From Lytechinus pictus (lineage: Eukaryota > Echinodermata > Echinoidea > Temnopleuroida > Toxopneustidae), in assembly GCF_037042905.1 (NCBI RefSeq), contig NC_087247.1, forward strand, positions 75,562,420 to 75,626,419: a stretch of DNA of 64,000 nucleotides, given 5' to 3'. The notes below the pieces were generated by a model. It saw only the letters and a program-made list of their open reading frames with translations, had not been told where the DNA came from and made no database searches. This document shows, piece by piece, positions 1 to 12,500 of this stretch. Positions within the stretch are counted from its first letter, which is position 1, and each line of letters starts with the position of its first letter. The position numbers were made by a program, and so were the translations under genes.

Positions 1-1080
1 GCTGCTGACCCATCTAAAATACATCTTCTTATAAAAATTATATCATATTAAAGCTTAGATCTTCAGCTTTATCATGATTTAAAAATCATTTGTGCCCAAA
101 CAGAAATTAAGTGTGAAAACAACAACTTTTGTTGCATGAACAAAATATTTTGTTTCATGTTTTAGATCAAAAGTTTTTCCTATATTACAACATTCTTTTA
201 AAAATCCAAACACATGACCTAAAAGAATGATTCTTCTTCTTTACAAAGATACCAAAAACATGACATTTGGTCAATATTTAGAGCAGCAATGGCCAAATAA
301 AAAGAGGTGTTTTGGTTCGCACCAAGCTAATTAACTATGCAAAAACCCTCAAGTCATGAATATCACTTGGATAAAAGAAGCTACTTTTTCAGGGCTTGCG
401 GACTGACTGATTATTATGATCGCTAACTTTAGTCCATATCGCAACTACGGCGAAAGCGAAGTCCAACTGATAATTCAAACGAAGGCGTCGAGATCGGCTG
501 AAATTCAGGTTATGGATTGACTAGACATTTGGGAATAAAATTATTATATAGTGCCAAAATTAATTGGCGAAAATCGCCAGGTGCGAAAGTGCATTTCAGT
601 TGTGACAGAATGCCAAAATCTCATTTCACGTTCACATTAAATTCTACACATGATTCAAATCAAATATCTCGCCATGTTTTATATATTTGTCCTTTTAAAC
701 GGTATTCGAATGTGGTTACGCCTTGTTTTTGTTTTCCACAGTAATTATTGCATAGAAGTGAAATATTTGTTGTGAAGCACTGTGTGAATGTTGTGTGATC
801 ATGGAGCTATGGTGTGATGGTATTCTAATTAATTCATCATTTTTGTTATAAGACTGTAAACCTGGTGGATGTGAGGGAGTGGCTTGTATGAAAGGAAAGT
901 GAACATGTGTCCAATTACTGATTTGCATATGTGCATTCCCTACATTCCATGCAAAGAGTACAGGAGAAGTCCACCCCACCAAAAAATTAATTTGAATTTA
1001 AGGAAAAATAAAGTATTGCAGAAAAATTCATAAAAACCATGATTCAAAATTTAGAAAATTACTATTTTGACATTGAGCAG
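1..1080. other. Gene-free AT-rich stretch
   Basis: No exon with plausible splice sites and no repeat that I recognise. The short open frames here have neither protein-like composition nor splice context. Confidence 0.5.
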
Positions 1081-1081
1081 A

Positions 1082-1200
1082 ACACGTTCCGGCGGGTTCG
1101 ATCCAGGGTCCCTGCACACGTCATACCATTGTGCTTACGTACGTCGCCACAGATCGCTTTCGTTCTTCTTTCGGGTTTTTAATGCTATATCAAATTTTAC
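1082..1200. repeat. Interspersed repeat, copy 1
   Basis: This copy matches a second one near 1,864-1,975. Shared blocks are a CCGGCGGGTTCGATCC-like start, CCAGGGTCCCTGCAC, GTGCTTACGTA, GTCGCC, GATCGCT and TTTTTAATGCTATAT. GGTTCGATCC resembles a pol III B box, so this may be a tRNA-related SINE, but I cannot fold a tRNA from it. Confidence 0.6.
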
Positions 1201-1845
1201 AAAACAATTATAAAATGCTCATCTTGGTCAATGTGCAAATTACAGAACCGATTATGTTGCACACACACTCTAATTTATTGTGTATTTTTTTGTTTGATAC
1301 ATGTACATGACATGTATATTTTATTTAAATTTTCTCATTTTCTTTAACAAATTTCAAGAGGGATTTTAATTCCTCCATTAACATTCGTAGTTTCCATGAA
1401 TGTAACATATTGTGATTCGATAAAGAGTTTTTATATCAAATTTGGTAAAATTGATATAATAAAATGCAACCAAAATTTAGAAAGCAATGTGATATGAGTG
1501 ACATAATCAACTCTATTTGCATACCATTGTTTTGTGTATATAACTGTTTTGTGTTAAAAAAGGTAAATTTCTCTATTAATTCAAAGATTTTTTGTTGATG
1601 TGCACTTGACCTTTAACTCACCATCCTTCCCACCCCTGCCCAAATAAGTGTAATCAAGAACTTGAAAATGAAAAGTGATTAAGAAGAAGTAAGATTTAAT
1701 CATAGTTATTAATAGCTCCATGATTTAATAATACAGGCCTAAATAGAAATTCACATGAAAGTAAAAAGAGAATAAAGCTGGGTAGGAACGGCGGGGAAGG
1801 AATATGATTTAAAGAAAAAGCAAAAATATATCCACACCATTCCCC

Positions 1846-1975
1846 GAAAAAAAAAAAAAAAAAAAAACGGTCCGGCAGGTTCAATCCAGGGTCCCTGCAC
1901 ATGTCAAATACTGTGCTTACGTAAGTCGCCGCTGATCGCTGTCTTAACTACAGTTGGGTTTTTAATGCTATATGA
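1846..1975. repeat. Interspersed repeat, copy 2, with poly(A) run
   Basis: Second copy of the repeat at 1,082-1,200, preceded by a run of about 20 A at 1,846-1,867. On the other strand that run is a T tract, as expected for a pol III terminator or a retroposon tail. The B-box-like block reads GGTTCAATCC here. Confidence 0.6.
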
Positions 1976-1984
1976 AATGATGTA

Positions 1985-2290
1985 AGTATGTGCGGCGTCG
2001 CTGTTGACCAATCAGAACGCGGCATTCGGAGCGACACGACCCACGTGACGCGTCTGTCGTCTGTCATGGTTGAATGTCGGGCTACAACACGCAAGCTTAC
2101 GGGGGTTTTCGGTGGAAGAATCGGACGACGACTCGGTTGTGCGAGGTCGTGATGGGCTGCGACATCGGCGAGTCCGTGAAGAGTGGCAGGCCCGACACGC
2201 GGTGCGATTTTGGAGCCCGGGCGTGGCGGATCCCGGGAGGAGATACGGTTCAACCGATCACCCCCTCCGGGCTTAGAGTATTCATGTAAT
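1985..2290. promoter_or_regulatory. CpG-rich patch with CCAAT and CACGTG motifs
   Basis: About 300 bp much richer in G+C and CpG than its surroundings. It holds a CCAAT motif (GACCAATCAG near 2,008) and CACGTGAC near 2,042. Open frames cross it on both strands, but none looks like a conserved protein. It could be a promoter or first-exon region, possibly of the Ig/FN3 gene 7 kb downstream, or a transposon fragment. No transcript evidence is available. Confidence 0.3.
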
Positions 2291-2458
2291 AGATGGGCCT
2301 ATTGCTCCCTGGCGAAATGATGGGATCCCAGAAGGGATACTTTGGGCATAAATTTACCCGTAATTTTATCATTGATTACGCTTATTTCATTAGCAACAGT
2401 GTACCCCGCAGTGTACTAATTAAAGATATGCGAGTGAGCATGTCTGCGTAGTGGGGAG

Positions 2459-2490
2459 GTTGTGTGTTGGTGTGTGTGTGTGTGTGTGTA
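2459..2490. repeat. (TG)n microsatellite
   Basis: Short TG dinucleotide tract just upstream of the Harbinger element. Confidence 0.9.
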
Positions 2491-2554
2491 CTGAAAGCAA
2501 TTCACTATTCACACATATATATCAATCAGATATGATTCTTTGATACGTCTATTA

Positions 2555-5036
2555 AGCTGTGGTCACATCCCGTCGTACTTGCACGTGCGCGCAGTCTACG
2601 TGCGAAAACGTGGGCAAAAATCGGGATATTCGTACGTCACGCACGTGGTGAGTACCGACTCGGTACGGATTTGGCAGTGCGCAGACACGACGCAGAACTT
2701 TTAGTGCAGGAGGAACTTTCGCTGCGTGCAGGCTACGTTCGAGCTACGGATTTGCCCCACGTGCGCGCACGCACGCCCTCGGTACTGCCAAAGTACGCAC
2801 AACGCACCGACTCCGTGAGACTTTTTAGATATTCGCCGCGGCCACTTCCTGTACCGAAGGTGCACTTAGCAAGTGCGCGTTGCCGCACGGATAATTGCGT
2901 GGCCCGTGCTTACTCGGCACTTTCCCAATCTAATTATTCAAATGAACGTGAAGAACTCACGTGCACGTGCGGAGTAAGCATGTGATCAGCACTTACAACG
3001 CACGTTGTGCTCAAATATAAACAAGAAAACACAAAGTCATATTCTATTACCATGTTCCACATAATGACCTTATTCTTATTTATTCACACACTATATAATA
3101 CATGAATTTCATGAACTATGTCAAAAATGTATTATCATGAGTGCTTGAAGAGGTTGTAGAATGTAAAAAAATGAAATCGAATCGTGTATCATGAGTTCAA
3201 ACAAAGACAGTGGGAAACTGTATTAGTCCGCCAAATAAAATAAAAACAAGAAAAAAAAAAAAAGATTTTTCATAGATTTCTATGAAATGAAATAATGCTT
3301 ATTACGAGTTCTTGTGTTCACACAACGAGATCCTGCCATGGTATTCGTCCGAGCGGGGAACTGTAATAGTTCGCGAAGTAGTTCCTTAGGGGTTTTCCTT
3401 CCCTCGCGGCCCGTTGGCCGACCATCTGGTCGGGTTCGGTCATCTGTACATCATTCCTCCAGGCCCCGGGGATTACCTTGCCATCCGCATCCTCACGGTC
3501 CACATTAACGTCAGTTTGTCCGGGCCGGTGCTTTCTAGGCAAATTGTGAAGGATGATACAACCCAACAGGACGCAAATTCCGTTGTTAGGCTCCATCTGC
3601 AAGGTAGTCAAGAGACATCGCCATCGATGAGCCAATATCCCGAAACCGTTCTCTACGACACGACGAGCCCGAGAGGTCTGATGGTTCATTACCCTCAGGG
3701 CATGGCGACAATATGGCTTCATCAGCCACTTTCGAAGGTGAAACGCGTCGTCGCCCACTAGGAAATTAGGAAAATTCTGGTCGTCACCTGGCAGTGGATC
3801 CGGTGGTGGAAATCCAATGGTGGTTCCCTCAAGTGCTCCCGGAATGATCCCCAAAACGTGGACTGGTTGAACACGCCTGCATCTGAAGAGGAGCCGTTGG
3901 CCCCAATATTGCACCACAAGCATGACAAGAAGGAATAGTTAGAATCCACGATTGCCATGAGCACCACAGAGCAGAACCACTTATAAGAGCGATCCACTCG
4001 TCCTGGGTAGAGGGCATGGTGCGCATCTATCTCCTTATATTCCTCGTATAGGGCGGTGCAAACTTCCGGTACGAACATGGATATAATATTGTGTGCCACC
4101 CGGAAGTCATATGCAAGGGACCTGCTTCCCGTTGCCAAAAAAGCGAAGAGTGATGGCGAGTTTCAGGCCAGGTTCCAAGGCGCGGCGACTCCTGAAACAT
4201 TGAAAGTATCTACACCATTGATATATAGTCAATATGTGTAATCACACGTAAAGACAATTCCTTCTTTTTTCTAAAAGGAAAGGCAATCCCCCTCCCCATA
4301 ATGGAGAATATAAGTTTTAATTGGCATTATAATTGCAGTTAGTTTTTCCCAAACCTTTCTAATAGTACATGGACCTTTTCTATTCAAGAAGGATTGCTTC
4401 AAAACTGTCAATATTCTTTATTACAAAATTATGGAGTTAGAAGTAGCGGATGAAATAATTGTTTATAACACGTCAAGTAATATTTGCCGTCCAAGTTATC
4501 GATGTTTATAAAGGTGCCACGTCTTGCTCATGCCCTGCCACTTGAAGCTGCTCTTGCAGTATCAGAAGTATTTGGAGTCTCTGTGGTAGAAGAGGCGGCA
4601 TTTTGAAGGACGTCAGAAGATCAATCTCTATAAATATACCCCACCACATAGGGGGGGGGGGCTTACGTTCATCGCAAGTGCATGCAATTGCAACCTGCGC
4701 GTAAGTAAGGACGGCGTACGTGAGCAGCACGTGTAAGTACGGCCTCCATTCCAAAATATGTCGAACGCACGGAGATCGTACGTTGTAAGCAGGTACAACT
4801 CACTCCACACGTGCGCGACGTACATTGCACGCAATCGCTCACTGCAAGGCGTGACACGCGGGCAGCGCACGCACTACGTACTTACACCTTGCGTAGTCGT
4901 ACGAGTGACGTGCGTCGATGCACTTGCTCCCTGCGTTCGCCACTTTTCCCTACGTTTTCAGAAAAACGCAGCGACCGTAGCCTCCCCCAAAAAACGTACG
5001 GCCAAAAAAACCGTACGGCGGCTTGTGACCAGGGCT
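2555..5036 (-). mobile_element. Decayed PIF/Harbinger DNA transposon
   Basis: The 2,482-bp unit is bounded by imperfect inverted repeats: AGCTGTGGTCACATCCCGTC at the left and AGCCCTGGTCACAAGCCGCC on the reverse strand at the right. Both ends abut TTA (2,552-2,554 and 5,037-5,039), the 3-bp target duplication usual for PIF/Harbinger. Subterminal zones (2,570-2,990 and 4,660-5,020) are dense in CACGTG, GTACGT and GTGCGC, plausibly transposase-binding repeats. The interior holds a broken Harbinger-type transposase on the minus strand. No partner Myb/SANT gene is visible. Transposase homology and TSD support each other. Confidence 0.85.
3318..4200 (-). pseudogene. HARBI1-like DDE transposase pseudogene
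   Basis: Read on the minus strand, the segments match the Harbinger nuclease family (DDE_Tnp_4/HARBI1) in order: LKLAITLRF, then LATGSRSLAYDFRVAHNIIS and PEVCTALYEEYKE, then SVVLMAIVDSNYSFL, GANGSSSDAGVFNQS, FLVGDDAFHLRKWLMKPY, HQTSRARRVVENGFGILAHR, and LLTTLQMEP. A homopolymer of six A near 4,137-4,142 (plus strand) shifts the frame between LRF and LATG. A second shift near 3,833-3,845 separates the SDAGVF block from the FLVGDDAF block. The segment that normally carries the first catalytic Asp (around IDGKH) is missing between EEYKE and YKWF. The SDAG Asp and the VVEN Glu remain. The gene is therefore inactive. About 290 residues of homology remain, against roughly 350 in intact relatives. 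Confidence 0.85.
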
Positions 5037-5645
5037 TTAACGTCACCATCCCAAAGACGTGACCGGTGCTCGAGATTCAAAGCTCTAGCTTGATCATGAA
5101 TTCGTAACCTCCCATATAGCTTGGATGGCACCTCAGCGCTAGCTCTTTGGAGAATTTTATGGGCCATTTCTGATTTGTTTTCTACACTGATTTACATTAT
5201 TTTGTTTAAAATTTTAAATGGCAACCTGTGATGATACTTGTCACTTGTTGACGCAAAAATACAAATGGAAAGGTGAACATAGTTGCTTTGAATGAAAACT
5301 GAATACAAATCACAGTAAATTTACAACATTAATCAAGGTGGGGTTTTTTCTATTGAGTACAGTCTGCATACTCTATCATGGTTGTGAGTAGAAGAGCAAA
5401 TAACTGTCAGAAACCTATAAGTAAATCACGCTAGATATCATTTTTATGTGGTTTTCAAATGACTTGATGCACATGCAGCCTTCCTTTCCGTTTTCCTTAT
5501 CTTCTGGAAACCTGCGATGGAGATTCTTGTACGTATACAAATATGTGTGTGGGAACACAGTGTTGGACAAAGGCATATGGTGCATTTTCAAACATAAGAA
5601 AACACCCGGCCCAAAACCATACCCCACTGCAATCATCTCATAATT
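5037..5645. other. Gene-free stretch
   Basis: Between the Harbinger element and the minisatellite I see no exon or recognisable repeat. Confidence 0.4.
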
Positions 5646-5649
5646 TCAC

Positions 5650-7945
5650 ACATAGCCAACATCCTCTCACTTACCGAACCTCTCCAACACACTCCACACC
5701 CTAGGCCCTGTCCTCACTATTAACCCAACCTCACACATACTCCCCATGTACCAACTCCTCACTATTTACTCAACCTCATACACACTCCACACCCTCTCCT
5801 CATTATTTACTCAACCTCATACACACTCCACACCCTCTCCTCACTATTTACCCAACCTCACACACACTCCACACCCTCTCGATCCTCACTATTTACCCAA
5901 CCTCATACACACTCCACACCCTCTCCTCACTATTTACTCAACCTCACACACACTCCACACGCTCTCCTCACTATTTACCCAACCTCATACACACTCCACA
6001 CCCTCGCCTAACTATTTAACCAACCTCACACACACTCCACACCCTCGTCTCACTATTCAACCAACCTCATTCCCACCCCACACTCTCTCCTCACTATCTA
6101 CTCAACCTAACACATACTCCACACCCTCTCCCCTCAGTATTTACCCAACCTCACACACACTCCACACCCTCTCCTCACTATTTAACCAACCTCACACACA
6201 CTCCACACCCTCTCCTCACTATTTACCCAACCTCACACACACCCCACACCCTCTCCTCACTATTTACGCAACTAATACACATCCTCTCCTCACTATTTAC
6301 CCAACCTCACACATACTCCACACCCTCTCCTCACTATTTACCCAACCTCACATACTCCACACCCTTTCCTCACTATTTACCCAACCTCACACACACCCCA
6401 CACCCTCTCCTCACTATTTACCCAACCTCACACACACTCCACCCCCTCTCCTCATTATTTACCCAACCTCACACACACCCCACACGCTCTCCTCACTATT
6501 TACCCAACCTCACACACTCCACCCCTCTCCTCACTGTTTACCCAACCTCACACACACCCCACACCCTCTCCTCACTATTTACCCAACCTCACACACACTC
6601 CACCCCCTCTCCTCACTATTTACCCAACCTCATACTCACTCCACACCCTCTCCTCACAATTTGCACAACCTCACACACACCCCACACCCTCTCCTCACTA
6701 TTTACCCAACCTCATACACACTCCACACGCTCTCCTCACTATTTACCCAACCTCACACACTCCACACCCTCTCCTCACTATTTTATTTTTTTTATTATTA
6801 TTTTTTTTTTGCCCAACCTCACACACACCCCACACCCTCTCCTCACTATTTACCCAACCTCACACACTCCACACCCTCTCCTCACTATTTACCCAACCTC
6901 ACACACACTCCACCCCCTCTTTTCATTATTTACCCAACCTCACACACACCCCACACGCTCTCCTCACTATTTACCCAACCTCACACACTCCACACCCTCT
7001 CCTCACTATTTTTTTTTTATATTATTATTATTATTATTATTTTTTTGCCCAACCTCACACACACCCCACACCCTCTCCTCACTATTTACCCAACCTCACA
7101 CACTCCACACCCTCTCCTCACTATTTACCCAACCTCACACACGCTCTCCTCACTATTTACCCAACCTCACACACACTCCACACCCTCTCTTCACTATTTA
7201 CTCAACCTCACACATACTTCATATGTACCATCTCCTCACTTTTTAACCAACCTTACACACAATCAACACCCTCTTCTCATTATATTTATCTACACTCACA
7301 CGTACCCCACACCTTCTCCTCACGTTAATCCAGCCCCACACATATCACACACACTTTCATGACTATTTTAGGCAAGCTTACATGCCCACATCCTCTCCTC
7401 AGGTTTTACTCCAGATTCTTACATCTTGGATTAATCCAACCTCACACACACCCCACACCCTCTCCTCACTATTTACCCAACCTCCAGATTCTTACATCTT
7501 GGATTAATCCAACCTCACACACACCCCACACCCTCTCCTCACTATTTACCCAACCTCACACACTCCACACCCTCTCCTCACTATTTACCCAACCTCACAC
7601 ACACCCCACACGCTCTCCTCACTATTTACCCAACCTCACACACTCCACCCCCTCTCCTCACTATTTACCCAACCTCACACACACTCCACACCCTCTCTTC
7701 ACTATTTACTCAACCTCACACATACTTCATATGTACCATCTCCTCACTTTTTAACCAACCTTACACACACTCAACACCCTCTTCTCATTATATTTATCTA
7801 CACTCACACGTACCCCACACCTTCTCCTCACTTTAATCCAGCCCCACACATATCACACACACTTTCATGACTATTTTAGGCAAGCTTACATGCCCACATC
7901 CTCTCCTCAGGTTTTACTCCAGATTCTTACATCTTGGATTAGTCC
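5650..7945. repeat. 41-bp minisatellite
   Basis: Tandem array of a C/T/A-only unit of about 41 bp, built from CTCCTCACTATTTACCCAAC followed by CTCACACACACTCCACACCC and T, with many variants (TCATACACAC, CACACACCCC). Because 41 is not a multiple of 3 and the unit has no stop on this strand, a 538-residue open frame (5,746-7,362) runs through it with a 41-residue protein period. I regard that frame as a by-product and not a gene. T-rich TTA tracts interrupt the array at about 6,781-6,811 and 7,010-7,047. A 266-bp block at 7,170-7,435 recurs at 7,678-7,943. Confidence 0.9.
7170..7943 (+). repeat. 508-bp-offset duplication inside the minisatellite
   Basis: The block at 7,170-7,435 (CATACTTCATATGTACC, then CACACGTACCCCACACC, then TTTTAGGCAAGCTTACATG, then CCAGATTCTTACATCTTGG) is repeated almost base for base at 7,678-7,943. 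This indicates a recent segmental duplication at the end of the array. Confidence 0.85.
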
Positions 7946-9444
7946 ACGCCTTACCACTTATATTCTAGTAGATTGAACGCATGATCCAGGCATTGTCAGG
8001 CCGGTTACCATTCGAATATGTTGACTCATTCTGACTCATATTGCTTCTAAAACCTTGTATTTTACGTTTTAGCGGATTTTCTGTTATAATCTGCGATATG
8101 TTTGTTTATCTTATGCTATGTATATTGCTTTGTCGCATTATGTTGTATCGTGTTGTGCACTATGTTATGTCTTATTAATTTCAATCTATATTGCAAACTT
8201 CTGTAATTCGGCCGCATGCCGCTTTTGAAGCTTTTTTTTTACAAACCATGTTGAATTGAACTGAATGTTAATCTCTTATTCAATTTTTTCAAGTTCAGAA
8301 AAGAGTGATTCAAGGTGCCGGATGTATTTGAGATTAGCATGCATATCTATTTTATATGAATCATGCTATTAATGTTTGTGTTAAAGTTCATTTCGTGCAT
8401 GCAGTGTTCAATATTCAGACGTTTATCATATACGCCATTTTATATTTTTGATGCTTTCTATGACAGAGACGCCTATATTTTTTTTTAGATTGCCTCTTGA
8501 TGACCTTGTTTGTAATCACCTAATGGTATTTTGTATAGAGGGAGTTGTCACGGTTTATGCACATGAGTTGGTTCGTTTCATTTCATTTCCGTTCTTATAC
8601 TCATCAAATTAGTTGCTAAAGTAGTTTCACTGGCATAAGGGTAAGGAACGGAAGCTTGCTCATTAAGTTAATGTAATTCCGAACAAACCAGACTACAGAA
8701 AGTATTGTATAGTCATAATAATTCCGGCAATGTACACTTCATGAAACATGGTATTTGCTTCTTTCGTAATGATATATTAGTTAACCCTTGACAGAACAGT
8801 ACACAAGTATCATTTTGCATAATTATGTACAAAGTAAAAACGCTGATTACTATATGAACCTTACAGTAGTTGTTAAAACAGTTTAAACAACAATGTTTTA
8901 ATTCACAATTCTCAAGTTAAGCATGGTTGTTTAAACTGTTGAACATGTAGGCTACTGCAAGGTTTATACATAAGTACACAGCGTTGTATAAAATTATAAA
9001 CAGCGGAATATTGTGTATATACCCACTGTTAATAAACTGCTAAGCAAAATTGATTAAGAATTCAATAATTCTTAAAAAAATAAGTCTGTTGAAATATATG
9101 TATTACCGCAGAAATCTACAATACGAGAACTGAATTGAACTGGACTATAAAATGGTGGAAAAGCTGACTTCCGTAATATGGTTATACATCTGACACTTAT
9201 TGTCGTATAATAAATACCGCAAAAGGTAATTAACGAACGTGCTTCTCGATTCGCAAAACGGTTGCATCACATGGTTCAATGGTACTTTTAAAAGTACTTT
9301 TACCGCAGTAAAATGAATAGCAAGCCAATGTGACGATTTTGCATGATTCTATCCTGGCAATACTTGTATTTACTAACTTCATAAAAAAGTCAATTATAAA
9401 CCAAATAAATAGAGATTTTAAAACATTTTGTTTTCAACAACAAG
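7946..9444. other. Upstream flank of the first recognised Ig exon
   Basis: I looked here for a signal-peptide exon ending in phase 1 and found none that convinces. A short hydrophobic frame at about 8,098 lacks a usable donor. The only structure is the palindrome at 8,845-9,005. Confidence 0.4.
8845..9005. repeat. Imperfect foldback (about 160 bp)
   Basis: The left arm carries ACGCTGATTAC, GAACCTTACAGTAG and CAGTTTAAACAAC. The right arm carries their reverse complements in mirror order: GTTGTTTAAACTG, CTACTGCAAGGTTTA and ACAGCGTTGTA. This is consistent with an old hairpin-type MITE. Confidence 0.7.
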
Positions 9445-9591
9445 CATCTGGAGACGATCCGCATTTCATCACAACTAAAACACAATCAGAGATAAGAGCC
9501 ATTGAAGGAAATGAAGTCACTCTTCACTGTGAGATTGCCAATTTAGGGATCAACAACACGAGATTATGGTACAAGTACGATTCAGGGAAAA
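9445..9591 (+). CDS. Ig gene exon 1 of those found: Ig1 first half
   Basis: Acceptor CAACAACAAG, donor AAA|GTATGT, phase 1 in and out. The product contains IEGNEVTLHCEIANLG and TRLWYKYDSGK, i.e. the B-strand Cys and C-strand Trp of an Ig domain. The incoming phase 1 matches the other domain-start exons. The polypyrimidine tract is modest, so the 5' boundary is the weaker one. Confidence 0.8.
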
Positions 9592-12500
9592 GTATGTTTA
9601 TCATATCAATTTCAGCTTTCTTTATACTATAAAAGATGTGGTACATGCAAGCATGTTAAGCAGTACCTATTGTGTGTCTTCATTATTTTCGATGTTTAGT
9701 ATCCTACTCTGAATATAATGTTGTTTGTCATTAAAAAAAAACCTATTGCTGTATTGTATAATATAATATTTTTGCTCTAATGCGACTGTTTTATTCTTTT
9801 TCTTTTCCTTTGAACTTCGAGGCAAAGAAAATGCAATGCGAGAACCAATTATTAGCATAGGCAATGACACAGGTCAGTATTCATTGGCAGTTTGAGCATC
9901 TCACTTTCCTGATCGGCAACCATTTAGATGAAGATGAACGAACATAGAATACATCCCGCTTCTTTCTTCCATCTACATGCATACTTGTGATATTGATTAA
10001 TATTATCAATGTGTTTTGGTATCGATAACCGTTTCATTATATTCTTTCATCATATCGTCGTATTTGTTTTTATACATGTATAACAATGCATCTTGGCATG
10101 TACATTCAGTTTATGAGAATGCTTAAAATCAATTCATTGATATTCTCAACTCATTAATTTTATTCAATCATGTGTTTAGATAAAACAACTGTTATGTGCA
10201 TGATAAAGTGAGAGTAATGTAGGACTATACCTAGTAACCAATGTTTCTTGTTTTGATCACAAAATTTACTGATTCATGTATCAACAATGTTTACATTTCT
10301 TTCAGCTAGTAATTATTACTTAACAATGCCAAATGTCAATTTTAGATATCACGGTCGCAAAAATAACAATAATAAACAATAAGGATAATAATAATCATGA
10401 TGATAAAACGATAATGATAATAAAACTTATAATAGTACTAATGATATTAATAATAATGACAATAATGATGATGGATAGTTACAATAATACTAATAACAAA
10501 TGAAGAATGAAATACGCAGTTCGAGAATATCTTTTTTATTAACCATGGACCGTAAGGATTTGGTCGTCACATAAAAAAAAATTACAAGATAACAATTACA
10601 ATAATATAGGATAATAATAAGTTAAGTGCATATCAAACGCCTTAACAAGCTAAGCTATCGTAAATTAACTTATCGATCAGCCACAAACATCCACCCCCTC
10701 ATACGTCTTTCCAATGTTAAAAACTTGCATGAAGTAGAATCCATTCATTTCTATGTTTAAATAGAGGACCCACAGTATATAGCATAGTCATGTACAAAAT
10801 ATGCGATACTTTCCTCATGTCTACAGCGAACATTTAACAATACAAAATGGCTATTTCCAAATTTAGCCATTTTGATATCATTCTTGGTATTTTAAGTTAA
10901 TTCTATGAAATAAACTGTATCTAGGTGTATCTTGGCTTCATCTAAAAAAACTTAAAACTAACCGACTGATTTTCCAGTATTTCAGTCCAGAATACAACTA
11001 TCTTTCGGTAATCGAAATCTATCTCTGACCAAAAGATTTTTTTTATCAATATAGGTACATAATATCACCTAGGTTAACGAGGACTGTATCTGATATTTTT
11101 TATAGTCAAGTAGCTCCATGGTCAAGTCATGAGATGGAAATAATTATTTTGAATGAATAGAGCAAATCGAACAACTTAACACTTTAGTTTTACAAAAAAA
11201 TCGGATGTAAAATTAGAAATGAGTTTTAAAGTTAGCTAAGTAGCAAAATATTAAAGAGAGGCTAATGTATGTAATAATATAGTCGGTGACAGAATTTTAA
11301 AGAATATTTTCAATTCTTCATTTGATTCCTCATGGAAAATGCAAAATCATTATCATTACAATATTCATTGTGATTTAGTTAGATCATATGTACGATTTAT
11401 TCTTTAAAATTGTTTTTTTTTTCAATATTTATATTTGATATCATAAAAATAAAAAAAAAGTGATGGCGTGACATCATATGCTCATTCATTTGCATGCTGA
11501 TCAAGATGGGCCTGTAACTGTTATTAGTATTTTTAGTGAAACTTATAAATACCGTAACTTTCGGTTTTATTGTTAACTTATAGTTAAGTCAAAGTGGAGA
11601 CATTTTGTAACGACGTTTCTGGCTTGCATCAAATGAATTAAACCACACATTCTGATGTTATATTTCAAATCCGATTCTTATTTTTTTAGTGTGACGTTTA
11701 TCTGATTTTGTTCGAATCAATTTGCTGTTGGGGCGTACTTAGTCTTTGAGATTGATATTTTCGAAAAACAGAAAATTTGCAGGAGAGTTTCCAGCAGCAA
11801 CACCTCTTCACGTGGACTTAGCAGCATCGTTTAAAGTCAGAATGAGATATTTCTTAGCAAGAGTATATCGATTGGCATGAAGAGAAAAACGGGAATGTTT
11901 TGAAATATATATACAAAATATTGTTGCACAAAATAGAATGAAATGATCTCTCATTCTCGTGAGCAAATTTACTCTAAAACTTTTTTGGAACAGTTTGCAT
12001 CCTTGCGTAAGAAACAGGTAAGTGCATGTCTTCAAAAGATGCTGTTCAAATTAGCTTTGGTTTATTGATTTTAGAAACATATTTACGAGCAGCATGAGTG
12101 CACCCTTTCTTGACAATTGTCATCACTAAAGAATTTTTCGTTTTCAAAGGGACTATTCCACCTACAGTATGTATACTTCGGGAGCTAAAAAAAAACCATA
12201 TTTTGGATATGGGTACCGTGGCGTAGTGGAAATATTTATTTAAATGGATAGTTGACCAGAAATTAAATGCATCATTTATTTTCACTTATGGCGCAGTCAC
12301 ATTTCCCCTACGGCAGCTGTACGGCGAGTCGAAAACAGACGTTTTTACATTTTTTGCATCAGTTACACGTAGGTGGTCTAAAAAATACCTCAGTCACATT
12401 TCCTCTACGGCGAGTCGAAAACAACCGTTTTAACATCTTTTGCATTAACTACATATAGGTGGTTTGAATAAAAATGAATAAAACGGCTGTTTTTTTTTAC

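Noticed and set aside
1948..2289. Overlapping frames on both strands in the CpG-rich patch
   Set aside because: Open because stop codons are rare in GC-rich DNA. No recognisable protein on either strand.
5746..7362. 538-residue open frame
   Set aside because: It is the read-through of a 41-bp tandem repeat with no stop codons on that strand. No domain, start context or splice structure.
8098..8178. Hydrophobic MFVYLMLCILLC-type frame as signal-peptide exon of the Ig gene
   Set aside because: No donor in phase 1 and low-complexity TGT/TAT composition.
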